A stretch of DNA of 64,000 nt from Chamaea fasciata. Taxonomy: Eukaryota > Chordata > Aves > Passeriformes > Sylviidae. Under the pieces are notes generated by a model. The model was given only the letters and a program-made list of their open reading frames with translations. It was not told the DNA's origin and searched no databases. Of the stretch, positions 1 to 12,700 are shown piece after piece. Position 1 is the stretch's first letter. Each line of letters begins with the position of its first letter. The stretch spans positions 42,425,744 through 42,489,743 of the forward strand of contig JARCOQ010000002.1 of NCBI GenBank assembly GCA_029207755.1, written 5' to 3'. The translations under genes were made by a program, and so were the position numbers.

Positions 1-193
1 CCTAATCCTGCCCCCTCTTTGGCAGTTAAAGGGTTTTGGTTTTTTGGGGTTTTTTGGGTTTGGTGTTTTTTGGGGGGTTTTTTGGGTTTTTTGTGGTTTG
101 TTTTTTGGGGGTTTTTGTGGGGGTTTTTTTGGTTTGTTTTTGTTTTTGTGTTTTTGTTTTTGTTTTGGTGGTTTTTTGTTTTTTTGTTTTTTT

Positions 194-233
<40 letters not shown>

Positions 234-240
234 GCCATGG
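1..240. repeat. T/G-rich low-complexity tract with long poly-T
   Basis: From about base 30 to 230 the plus strand is almost only T and G, ending in an unbroken T run of more than 30 bases. The open frames here in several phases translate to Phe/Gly/Trp or Lys/Thr strings, which is a composition artefact, so no gene is called. It may be a degenerate simple repeat or the poly-A end of an antisense retrocopy; no coding body is visible beside it. Confidence 0.85.
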
Positions 241-3200
241 AATGAGTAGAATTCAGTCACTCTGTCCAATAACTGACCCCGGACCCCTGGCTTTCCACTT
301 TTTACTTTGCATGACCCCACACAAACCATCACCTACATATGTGCACTATGGATCTTCCCAGTAACTGTTCCTGGCTCCTCCTGGCTCCCCCTGGCTCCTC
401 CTCACTCGGAGACATAAACCTGCAATGGGTCTCAGGTTGAGCACTGACCTCATAGCCTCTCCAGTGGTTGGTTTGGTCCTCTTGGTCCCTCCAGGAGCCA
501 ATTGTCAGACCACTCTGGTCTCCCTGGTATCCAACCTAGATCGATGGCTTCTCCATTTTACACCTTCTAAGTCTCTTGTCCTCTCACCAACTAATCCAAC
601 TTGATATTTGCAGCTGTGCACACACTGGTATACATCCCTTCACAGCACACTGTCTTCTTCAAAAAAGCAGCATCTCCTCTCAATACAAATTATTTCATCC
701 ACACTTGCTCAAATCACACCTCATCGGTGGGCTTTACAAAGATCACTAGAACAGGAGTTGCCTTTTGCTTACAGCATCTAGTAGTGGTTTCTTTCCTTGT
801 CACTTCATATTTCTTCCACTTTTCAATTGCTGCAGTTTGGATTCCTCCCCAGACTGTGGTCCCCTTCAGTGTAGCACCTGCAGTGACTGCAGTCATCTCA
901 GGATGTTTCTGCACCTCTGTCTTCTTGTGTGTCATCACTTGTACCCTCACACATCTCCCAGCAGCCGCTCCTCTTCATCAAATGTGTTTCACTGAGATGC
1001 TGCACGCTTCTGTAATTGGTTTAGGTTTTGGCATGTGGTGGGTTGGTGGTATCTGTTGCCAAGCCAGCTGAAACCAGCTCTGACTGAAGGGCAGACCTTC
1101 TGCACAGCTCACCCCTGTAGCCCCACTGCTACCAAAACTCTGCCAGCTATGCACAATGTAGTATTTTCTTTCAGTTTGAGGCAACTCACGATCTTTCGAG
1201 TTAGGAGCTGTGTTTAGGCAGAAGCATTCTCAGCCTCAGCTCAGGTTTCCCCAGCCTTTCACTGCCCTCCAGTGGGCAGTTGTGCTGCTTGTCAGCTTTG
1301 TCTGCCATAGCATAGAAGGCAGCTTTAAGGTGTTACCTTTCCTTCCACACCACATCCTTTAGCAAATAAAAAAAGAACAACGTGCATGTAAGTGGCAGTG
1401 TTCCGGGTTTGAACACTGAGAATCCCTAAAGTTCTTTGATGTTTCCTGCAAAATCAGAGAGCTTTTCTTTTGAACCCAGACATCTTCTGGGGCATAAGAA
1501 CTGAAGGAGTGAGAGCAAAGAGGCTCGAATGATATTTGAGAGATCCCAGAAAGGTGTTAGGGTGAGGGTTTAACATGCTGATAATAGTTTTTCTTTTCAT
1601 TCCTGGTGCCAGAAGGTCTGCTGAGTTCTGTTTCAATTCATAGTGTGTTTTATCTGAGATGAAGAGCAGGACTTCACTGATGGAAGGCTTGTCTGTATTT
1701 CTTTCTAAAGAACTGTCTATTGTAGGGTATGGGCATATTCCTGACAATAACATTAGATGATTCAGAAGGCGTAGTAGAAGTGAAACCTTCTTGGGAGGAT
1801 GGTCAAGAGCTAGTTCTTAACTGGACTGCAAACAAATCCCCACAAAAAACACCCTTCTTTCCTCTGCATACCTGTCCCCTCTCCTTCTGTTCTCCCATTC
1901 CCTCACACCAGGCATTGCACTCAGTCCCTTCAGTGAGGCAATGGCCAGTGCACACTGGGATCATTGTGTACTGGTTCCTCCATCAGCAGCAGTCCCTTTA
2001 GGGTCATGCCTGGTGGGCCCTGCTCAGGCATGGTTTTTTGCTATATTCCTGGTCATTTTTTCCTTCTCTGCTGGTGCTTTCTGCCCTTTCTAAAACAGAT
2101 CTTTCAGAGGTGCTACAAATCCATTTCTGGCTCAGAGCCACCAAGAAGCTTGGCTGATGTGCTCAGTTGTGGCCTGCAGTGGGTCAGGAGGAGACTGGCT
2201 GTGTCCAGTGTGGCTGTGACCTTCCCGCAGAAGTTCATCTCTATTAGCCCCTTCCCCAACCTTCCAATTATGTTTAGTAGACAGTTATATGACATTTTAT
2301 AAATTATATGACTTCCCTGTGCCATGGAAGAGATGGTGCAATGAAGTGGAGCAGTTGGGCAGGCTGGCATTGTGGTTTCATTCACAAGATCCTCATTCTG
2401 CAGGAGAAAGTGCAGTCCTGAAAAGAGCATGGGTGGGTCAGTGTGCTTGTTCCTGACATGCTCTGGCATCCTAGCATAGGAACATGGGTGGGTCTTGGGT
2501 TTCTCTCCCTCTTTTCAGCTCCCTGAACTCAGAGGCTACAGAAATAGTCCTGCATCCTGGAGCAGAGTCACAGAGCTTCCCTCCCAGGGTCATTTTTCAG
2601 TCCCCTCCAGTTACCCCAGTACCCTTCCATGTCCTTATTTATAGGATTGGTGAGACAGTACCTCATTGATGATTACACCACTTATTTTCTCATTCATTGT
2701 TGCTTTCCAGTTCTTGCTTTGGTTACTTCTGGATGCTTTTCCATTTCCTGATGATCAGGAAATGATAGGCGTAGATTGGCTGCCTCTTTGAGCCCACCAA
2801 AGCCATCCTCCACCAGGAATGGAGCCCAGGCAAAGGCCCCAGCCATTGCTGTCCCCCAGCACAAGCATAATGACCAGTAATGTGTTTACATAGGTCCAGC
2901 TCCTTTTTGCTTCTTTCTTCCCTATTTTTTCATACTCATTCCTCCCAGGTCCAATTTCATCTTTAGTTCCCCTGTCTTTGATCCTTCTCCTAAATATCCC
3001 ACAGTAAGCCTTGTAAACCCCCAAATGTTCTTTCCACGTTCCTATGGCGAGTTCTGTGGTCCTGTAGGCAGTCATTTGCTCTGAGTCTGTAAAGGTTTGG
3101 ATGGGGAGTGTCTTCAATTGACTCAGCTGGGGATACCACCCCCAACCCACAGGGCTGGTGGCTGCCCTGGTCCAGCCCTTGGAACAATCCTGCCAGGAGC

Positions 3201-6200
3201 TCATTCTGCTCTGATGTGGTTCCTGGGGTTCCCCTGCCTGTCATTGTGTCTCTGCTCCTCTGTGTTCATAGGAATGAGCCTTCAGTCACATAACCTAATC
3301 TTTACCTAGTCCGTAAGTGCTATGCTCGTTTAGGTTCACTTTTTCAAGTTCTTTGAGGTAAAAGGTCCTTGAATAGTTCTGTGACAGTAGCCTTTTAAGT
3401 CTAACCCCTTCTGATAATTGCCCTAACAGCACTAGTGAAAATTTTGTTAATTTCTGCTAATTTCCTTCTACAAACTTCTTCTTTGTTCTAAATATTCTCA
3501 TGTGATGCACGCTTTTTGATCAGAGACACAATCTCTTAAGTTTGTAAGAAATTTTATTCACTTTTAAAAGGCTTGCAATTCCCATGGACAGAGGGAAGGC
3601 CTCCTGTCCTAAAAGCACTCAGCCTACCTTCAGAGTAAACAAGGTGGGGCTTCAACTGGAAGCATAGGGGATGGTGTTCTGGGAGAAAGACCATGGGGCC
3701 TACTTCCAGTTGGAAAACCCAAGACAAGCCTTTACACCAGAAGCAGGAGTGCAGGGCTGCTGTCACTGTTTCTTGAATAAAAGCTTCTCTCTGATCTACC
3801 CCAGGTGTCCCATGGTCACGAGGAGATGAGGTGTGATACACAGTTTGCCTGAGCGGATGGGTAAGTGGGTAATGATGATTCCTCATCTGCAAATACATCC
3901 CACACAGCTCAGAGCTTCAGCCCCACGAGTCCGATCCTGGTAATCCCGGAGGAACAAGTCCCTCATTCTGCCTGGTCGACGTGCTGGGTCTATGGATGAC
4001 AGTTTAGCCCCCATGCATTGCAGTTCTTGTGCTTCAGCTCCGATGTGGTATCAGATGACCCAGTGTGGCATTGCTCCCAAAGGACTATCACTTTAACAAT
4101 TTAATGCCTTTCATATCAAATCACTGATATAAGGTGGCAATGGCTCTGCTAATCACACGGCCTCAGGCCAAATCTTTGACTTCTTCCATCCCAGAGGCAA
4201 ATTAATCATTCCCACCAGAGTTTCTATTACCCTCCAGCCCTCCAACCAAGTAATGTACAAGAGAAGAAACATTACCTGTGCTACCAGCTCCTCCTGAATT
4301 CATCAGTTCAAACTTGGCAGATGTTACCACAGCTTATTTGTCCGGGCAATTCCTTCAAGATAGGCTAAACTCAGCAGAATTTACCATACAGGGAAGTTCT
4401 TTGTTTAATACTTGCCAGCAGTGCAGGGAGACTTGTTTGCCTGTCCTGAATTATCTCAGCATTTATGAAGGTAATTTTAAAAAATGCACCTTTTAAGAAA
4501 TTATCAGAGATTGCATCTGACCAAAAATGGGACTCTGAAAAACAGATGACAATGATAGTGGGCCATGACTTGTAGGATTCCTTCAGAAATGCAGTGCAAA
4601 CAGAAGAAAGTACCTCTTTGATCAATGTGTCCAAGGGCTCCATGGCACAAATCTCAGACAAAGAGCATTCTTTGTCAGTAGAAATTTATATTTTTTCACA
4701 CACCAGCATTTCCCAAAACAGAAAGGACATGTAGGAGACAGACTTTATCAGAGCAAAAGATGCATGACAGATGGAAGAGTGAGGCATGAGAACAAATAAT
4801 TCACTTGTTTAGTGTCATAGAATAAATTTCCATTTGGGGTTTTGGTTCTAAATCTCACCTAAAGGCAATCTAATCTTGCTTAAAGGCAGGTTCTCAGGCA
4901 GTTTAGGCATTATCTCTGAAATGTCAATGAGCATGAATTCACTTTAATATTTTAGTGGAGCAGGTTACGTGTTCCCATATTTTCCTGACACTTTGCTGAG
5001 TTAGATGTGCTTCTGTAACTCTGGCTGTCTAAGATGCCACCTTAGACATCTGTCTAAAATGGCACGATTTTCAGAGCTAGACACCTTCTATTGCTCCTGA
5101 AATGCACGGATATTTGGGAGGGAAATACACTTCTTGTAGTACATCTTATCTAGGCATAGCCCAGATCAAGATGTGAGTCATTGCTCTGAGTATAACATAA
5201 TATTCCTAACGTTTTGAGGGAGGAGGTAGTTCGCCAAGAGGGGTGAGACAATGATGGCCCTGTAGTTCAGGTACATGCTGTTAACCAGTGTGGAACATAG
5301 AGGGCTTAAGAGTTGATGAGATGTGAGGAAAAGTATAAAAATATCTAATGGTTTTTTATATATATATATATAATTTGTTGTGTGTATACCCAGTCATTGA
5401 TTTTTAATACTCTATTAGTTAGGATTTTTTTTCCCCCAGGCTTGTCTTTGAAATTATGTTGTAGGTACTTCTGGAAGATCAGGTCTGAACAGTTAGGAGA
5501 AGTTTTTCTTGTCCCAGATGGGTGTTTCTCTTCTTCACTGAAACTGCCTCTCTGAGTTCATTCAGCTGTGGAGTAATTTCACTTGCATCATCTCCACAGA
5601 GACATTTTAATGCCTCACAAAATGGACCTGTATGTAGGTATTTATTTATTTAGATATTTATTTACTTTTTCATAAGTCCATTCATGGATTCTGATCATTC
5701 AGTTGGGCAAGTTGGTTTTTTTCCTGAGGTTTGTATGATGTTTTTCTATGCACATATTTATCTCAACAACATGAGGAACACTCTCATCAAACAGGCACAT
5801 CTTCTAAGAGGTTGTCATTTAAGAAATTTCACCATCATGTGAAACCTAGCTGCCTTGATGACATGTTAGAGGATGGAAACTGCTCACTGCTCATTAGTAG
5901 GGAGCATCCCACCTCCTGTATTACTTTATCAAAGGAAAAGAGCTTGCAGAAAAAAAAAAATCAATCGTTTGCATCTGTTGAAACTTGCTCTGTGAAAAAA
6001 TGAACAGCTGTATCAGCTTCCAAACTAATAGCCTAGGCAATTAAAACAGGCATGGATGGCATCTTGCTTCCAGACTGGTTCCTCAGTTCTCTTAGGTCCT
6101 TGGGTGGCAGAAGAAGGCATAGTTTCTCAGCCACAGGCTCTCTGGGGTTAAAAATCAATTGTTTTCATCTGTGTTTCTCTAAATTTCTATGTAAGCACAT

Positions 6201-8750
6201 GAGCATGTTCTTCAGGAGTGCTGTGATCTATGTAGTCCCCTACCCAGTTACCAGTTCTGGAGAAAAGTCCATGCCAGGTCAAAAATATAACAAAAAATTA
6301 GGAATTTTTAGATTGAAACATCTTGGATTTGCACCTTAGTGCAGTCATAATGGTGATAATGGAGAAGATTTGGAAGTTTGGGGTTGTTTGGCTCTTTTAT
6401 TATTTCCCAGAATTTAGGTTTGATTCACCCTCCCTGGGAAAAGCAGATTGAAGCTGCCAGTGCAGAAGCAGTAGAAACTGTCTGGAGGAAAGTCAGGTTC
6501 GTGTTGCTGCTTTAACCACTCTGACCTAACCATCCCAGATCCTCAAAACAGCAGTTTCTGATTTCTTCTTCTGAGTGCTGGTCTGAGATCTTTGTGAGAA
6601 CTGCATGCTGTCAGGGTCTCTGTACTCACTGGTAAATGAACAAAAACTGAATGTCTTGGACATAAAATTCACCCACTGTGTTTACTTCAAAACAGGCAAT
6701 ACAAATGCAGGTTCTTTAGGTAGTATTTATCAGGTGACACTCAAAAGACCACAAATGAAGATGCAAGGTTTTGCTTTAGATGTGTATGTACCTCAGCCTT
6801 TCTACAATGACAAGCTTAGCTAGACAGACCAGATATGGAAGCCTGATAATATTTAGAGACATATATTAGCTCGACTGTAAATGCCCCAGGCAAATTGACT
6901 TTGCTCACCTGTTAGGAATGAAATGAGTTGTGTAACTCATTAGTGAGGAGTTCTTCCAGCCCAGATGCACAAAGGACAGCAATCTGTTGTGCCTCTGATC
7001 TAGATGTTATATAGTGAACAAAGTCCACCTGAAATTTTTCAGTACTCACATTTGGCTAGTATCAGAGCTACGGATATCATGTACCTCGAACCTCTGTTTC
7101 ACATGCGAATACTTCTTGGATATAAGTGCCACTTTTTGCAGAACACTTAGGAAAGATTCCCAGGAATCACCAGTAATCGTGTCCCATGAAGAACTACAAG
7201 AAATTTACTGATTTCAGCCTTATGAGTGTTCGTTTATCATTATCATTATTAACATAGTTTTATTTTAATTGCTACATAAAGGAGCAACTAGTCAAGTACA
7301 AGCTATGTTCAGTTTGTTTTAAGAAGAGCTGGTGAAAGTACAGGAGAGATGTACAGGAGTCAGAATGGAGCACACTCAGAAATACATGCAGACAGAATCA
7401 CTATGTCCCAGGGACTGACTAGACAGCCTGAAAGGTCCCTGGAGAGAAGAGATTCTTGGAGCAGGTGGCCTCTTGCAGCTTCAGCTCAGCATGCATAGCA
7501 AGATAAATCCATCTGGCAGCTCCTGGCTGTGCTTTTTACAGCTTCTGGACTGCCAGGCCACATCTTTGCTGGAAGGTTCTGGGGTCATCTGGATCTGTTC
7601 CCCAGGGCCAGTCACCCATCCATATCCCAGACAAACTCATTTTGGGGCTGGGAGACATCATCTCCCGAGCAGTGCACGCAACCCCTCTTTCAACTTCATC
7701 CTGCCCTTGGTCTCACTCTTCCACTCTGTGGAGCTGCAAAATCTACCCAAGCCTTTGAAGGAAATCCACCTATCTCACAGTGGTGACCAAGTAACACATT
7801 ACAGTAACAATACCAGACTCAGGCAATGAGAACACTCATCACAGCAAATTGCCCCAAAGACTTACAGAAGAAATGTGGTTTTCTTCTGTAAGTGTACCAG
7901 CCACAGGTACTTGGGGGTTTAGCCGCACTTGTGCCCAACATGGACAGAGGAAAACAGGCTGGGGGTTGGGGGGGGGAGGAGGGGAGTCACCCATCTCCTA
8001 CCCCTGTCCTTTCCACTGTCAAAGTGCCTATTCATATCAGTATCCACTTGCTGCTGACCTTCTGCCAGCAACAACCTACTTCCCAGCTGTCCCAGCCTAC
8101 TCAGCTGGGTTGCCAGGCTCACCGCCTATGACTCCCTCACCCTAGCCCAAACTACAAGAGAAGCTGATGCAATTCTGTTTACCAGAAGTCCAACGATTTC
8201 CCTGTTTTTTGGCTCTAATGCCCTTACCAGTCATCTGAGGACTGTTAGTGTTTGTTATCCCACGTGGTTCTGAGACTTACAAGAAATCTGAGGAATCTAT
8301 TGCTCAGCAGATTTATCACAACATGATAGTCAGCTGAAGATCCCAGGAGGGCAAAGAAATTTCTCTGACACGGGAATCTCTTCTGACACAATTCTTCTAT
8401 TACTTTGGGTAAAGGCACTTTCACCAAGACCAGACACATGCAGTTTGTTCCACAGAGAAATGAAGAGTGTATGTCCCTGTCATTTCCAGTATTATGTCCT
8501 TTCTCTTGGCAGTTTGTATGATTCTCTCTGGGGATATCTAGATTGCTAACTCTCCTTTTCCCTTTTGCCACTTTCCCAGCACATCATTACAATCTGGCAC
8601 TTGTTCCTCTCTCTGTTGCCCTGCCCAGTTCCTACCCCACCGGACACCTTCCTTTCCAGGTCCGTGCCCCTTTTTCACCTGCTGACCTGGTTCCTCTACA
8701 CCTCCCTCAGTATTTCCTTTCTGCTCCCAATTTCTTCGCAAAAGTCATGC
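241..8750. other. Intergenic region upstream of RAB39A; no gene seen
   Basis: No open frame here has recognisable protein-family sequence, splice structure or conserved motifs. The longest ones (minus strand 2755-3204, plus strand 601-1071) read like chance frames. A short (TA)n run lies near 5358-5373. A G-rich run sits near 7960-7985. Composition becomes more GC-rich towards 7450-8750 as the CpG island is approached. In other vertebrates the next gene on this side is SLC35F2, but none of its exons is recognisable here. Confidence 0.6.
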
Positions 8751-8759
8751 TTTAACAGT

Positions 8760-9700
8760 CCCTCTCCCACGGTTTTCCATGCGGGCCTGGCGCCCTGCCC
8801 CAGCATCCCCCTCCTCCCGGCCCAACCCTACACTTGTTGCCTGCGGGGGTATCTGGACGCTGGGCACGGGCTGTAGCCCCGAGGCAGCGCTCCCTCGGCG
8901 CTCGGTGCGGCGGAGGAGGGCCCGTCTGGCCGCGCACATGACGGCACGGTGGGAGGGCGGCCCCGGCGGGCGGCTCGGCCCCGCCACCGCCCAGCGGGAG
9001 GGAGAGGCGGCCCCGGCGAGCATCGGCGGCGGCAGGGCCGGGACAGCGGCCGCAGCGGGAGCAGCCGGGGCAGCGGAGGCGCGGAGCCGCGGCCGGAGCG
9101 GGGCAGCGCGGTGCTGAAGGGACAGCGCCCGCCCCGCCCCGCCGCGCCCGGGCAGCCGGCGGGGACCACGGCGCGGATTCCCGGGAGCGGGGCGGGGGCA
9201 CCCGGCTCCCGGCTCCCGCCCGGAGCGGCGGGCTCGGGGGCTCCGTCCTGCCCCCGCGGGAGCGGCGCCCCGGGCCCCGCGCAGCGCCCGCCGCCGCCCG
9301 CCCGCCGCGCCGATGCCGGGCGTGGGGGCGATCGGGGCGCGGTGCAGGCACCGGCCGCGCAGGAGCCCCAGGAAAAGCCCCAAGGCGGAGCCGGGCCAGG
9401 CCGGGGCCGCCATGGACGCGGCGATCTGGATCTACCAATTCCGGCTGATCGTGCTGGGCGACTCCACCGTGGGCAAGTCCTGCCTCTTGCACCGCTTCAC
9501 CGAGGGCCGCTTCCCGGGGCCGCTGCACTCCGACCCCACCGTGGGGGTGGACTTCTTCTCCCGGCTGGTGGAGATCGAGCCCGGCAAGAGGGTCAAGCTG
9601 CAGCTCTGGGACACGGCGGGGCAGGAGCGGTTCAGGTACAGGACCTGGGATCTTACCCACAGCCCCTTCCACCCGCTCCCCAAACCTGCCGACCTCCGGG
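8760..9700 (+). promoter_or_regulatory. RAB39A: CpG island promoter and 5' UTR of RAB39A
   Basis: The stretch is very GC-rich and dense in CpG, in contrast to the AT-rich DNA on both sides, and it ends just inside intron 1. Many long open frames appear on both strands here, including one of 392 codons on the minus strand. They result from the lack of AT-rich stop codons and encode Ala/Pro/Arg/Gly-rich junk. No TATA box was identified, and the transcription start cannot be placed from the sequence alone. Confidence 0.8.
9412..9635 (+). CDS. RAB39A: RAB39A coding exon 1
   Basis: Encodes residues 1-74 and the first two bases of codon 75, covering the P-loop, switch I and most of switch II (WDTAGQERF). 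The donor GT is at 9636-9637. The exon is GC-rich because it lies inside the CpG island. Confidence 0.95.
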
Positions 9701-12700
9701 CACACCCTACTGCCCTTCCTGCTCTGTACCCTCCTCATCCGACACATCTCCGGCCCCGAGGACTTTGCCTTGCCCCCTAGCACATTTCCCAGCACCCATT
9801 TGGTTGCTGTGCCCCAAACAGCACCCTTGCCTGCCAGTGGTCCTAGCCCTGTGGCCCACCATCCTTCTTGCCCCACTGCCCACAGGTTCCTTCCCAGGAG
9901 TTTCCTTCCCCACCCTTTCCCTTCAGACACATCAGGGAACAGCTACCCTTCTCCTCCCAGCTCTCACTACAGGGTAACAAGTGGCTTTGTGCTGTTTTTT
10001 CTTCCCTCCCTCATCTTTCCCTGAAGTCCTGGACCTAACACAGCAATCCCTCCTCCACGTTTTTTTTCTTTATTTGCTGCAAGAGGCCTCTGCCTAACTC
10101 TGCATTTCTTACTTTGTCATCACCTCCGAACTCATCCTCCCCTGCAGTATTTCGCTCTGCCATTAACTCTCCCATGCAATCTGGAGACTAGGCCACCTCC
10201 CAGCTTTTCGTCCTTCCATCACAGCAACACTGTCTGCACCAGTGCAGCCGTGGCAGGGTAGAAGCCACTGGGCAGCCAGTGGCTTACTGGTGTTCCCTTA
10301 CAACAGTCCCTGACGAGTGTTTTATCTCCCTTCTGCACCTGCTGTGCACTGATTGTTGCCAGGAGTCTTCACTAATACTGCTGCCATTTATAATGTAGCT
10401 AAACTAGCCCAAACGCTGCACTGAGTATTAAATACTCTTCCTTTCTCCCCTCTGTTACAAACAGTAGCAAAACCACCCTCTTTTCCTCCCCCAGAAAGTC
10501 TCAGTCATTTCCCAGTTTACAAGTTGATACTGTCACTCACTCACTCTTGTGTCCCTGTTGGATCTGTAGTGCTTGCCATTTCAGCGAAGTTGTGCATGGA
10601 TTTTAGTTTGGACTTGGGATTCAATAGGTATGAATTCATGGCCCAGGCAAACCCATAGCCCATCTCCATGTACCTGACCCACACACCTGCGGTTACTGGA
10701 ATGCCAGCAGGAGGATTGAAATGGGCACCTTCACTGGCCAGAATCAATCCCTCTGTACTCCCTGTCTTCTGTTGCAACAGTTGTGCAGATTCCCACACTC
10801 GGCTGAAGAGGTGGGATTGCACTGTTTTACTGGGGAACTTCTTTTTCTTTATAATAAGCATTAGAAGGAAACAACAAACAACTTTCCTGGGCTCGCATGA
10901 GTCACAATTTCAGATGTATTTTTGCAGGTAGGCTTCCGAAGGATTAGCAAAGAAATTATCAGTGTTCTTAGCATTTTTCACCCTCTTTATGCATTCCAGA
11001 TAGAATGTAGAATACTTGTAAATAAGTGACTAAGAGTGTATAATCTCTTTATTTTGAATTTGCTGACAAATAGCCAGGATGGCAAATGACAAGACACTCA
11101 ACTGAAAGAAATGCAAATGCACAGAATCTTGCATACATTTAATATCAGTTGATGGCAATCCTTTAACCTGGGAATGCTCAGGGAATATATACTGATGAGT
11201 CATGCAGTCAGCTGCTCTTAAATTTACCTCTGTGTTTTTTCTAATACTCAGAAGGTACAACCTGAAGAAAGAAGTTTTAAATATTTGTGTTTGTTTTTAG
11301 GCTGAGTTTCTTGTCAGTTGGTGTACTAAATATCGTGGTGTCTATTGTAGAGTCTCTTTTGCCTTTAGTCAAATAAATTATAAATATTTTACAATGTTAC
11401 ACCACAGGTTAGAATGTTGCATTCTGTTCTCTGCTAATGGAGAACACTACAGATCACAAGCAAAGGTGATTTTAGGGAAGAGCTAATTACTCCAAGAAGT
11501 TATCTTATTCTGGGGAACACCAAGCAGTTTGCAGTTCTGAATTCCAGTTCTGCTCTGGCTCACTTGCACTGCGATTTTAGAGGAGGTAAAACCTGTCTTT
11601 AAAGCTCCCTGGGGAGTTCCCTGCATGCAGGGCAAACTACTGGCTGCATAATAACCCCCTTCTTTTGGTCCCAGGCATTAGGGACATTCCTGGGAGAAAA
11701 GGAAGGTGTGACACACCTGCCATCACACTCTTTTGAAAGATGTCACGTACTTTCTTGGAGGAATTATTTGGGAAAAAATTCTTACATGCCTCTAGTTCAT
11801 TGCTGATTCTGTATTTGAAATGGATTTCATGCATTGACTTAGAAATCATCTTTACCATGCCCTGGAATAGCAGCTATTGAATAAATTTATTTTGACATCA
11901 GTCAGGCATCACTAAGCAGAGTCTCCCATCGTCTGAGGTGCCACATGGACAATAACAACATAATCAGTAACACCTTCAACATCTTACTAGAACAAGAACC
12001 TCCAGACTTGCTTAGTATAGACTCAGGTCTGTAATGCAGATTAACATAAATGAAGGGCACATCCTCAGTTTCTTTCTATCTTCAGATCAGTCATTTAGAG
12101 CAATCTGCTACTTTGTCTGTGTTTTACATCATCTCCTTTGCTATGGTTTTTGTTTGTTTGTTTCATTTTCCCATATTTAAGTCCAATAATATATTTAAAT
12201 CATGAAACCTCCAATGCCATAAAATGCTCAGCAGAGGTGCAAAGACTGAGAGTTCAATTCAGTAGGGGCAAAATATTGTGAGGATGTTTCCATTAACCCA
12301 TTTTTCAGTATACCGGGGTATTAGATACATTCTCTTTCTAGTACATCTTCAAAATAAAACACTATCCTATTCTTTTTCAGTAAGCAATATGTCTTTTCAA
12401 AATTAATACCATTACAATGTAGTCTTTAGTCATAGTATAAAAATAACTCTTGGAAATTAGATAAAGCTTTTAGTGAAAGTTTGGTTCATCTGGTAAAGAT
12501 CAGTAAGATCATAATGAAAAAGAAGCACTGACACTGAGTTAAAGCCTCCCTAAAGCCATAGTCTGATGTGATTATACAAAGAATCACAGAATATCCTGAA
12601 TTGGAAGGGATCCACATGGATCATCAAAGTTCAACTCCTGGCCCTGCACAGGATGACCCCAAGAATCACACCATGTGCCTGAGAACATTGTCCAAATATG

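Noticed and set aside
19..364. Several Phe/Gly-rich or Lys/Thr-rich frames at the window start
   Set aside because: They are read from a T/G low-complexity tract.
2755..3204. 149-codon minus-strand frame
   Set aside because: No recognisable domain, no splice context, and ordinary intergenic composition.
3540..3900. Possible decayed solo LTR (AATAAA followed by U5-like sequence on either strand near 3549 and 3777)
   Set aside because: No TG...CA boundaries, target duplication or recognisable primer site could be found, so the resemblance may be chance.
8752..9930. 392-codon minus-strand open frame, plus other long frames over RAB39A exon 1
   Set aside because: The translation is Ala/Pro/Arg/Gly-rich and lies entirely in a CpG island opposite a well-supported Rab exon. 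Absence of AT-rich stop codons explains it.
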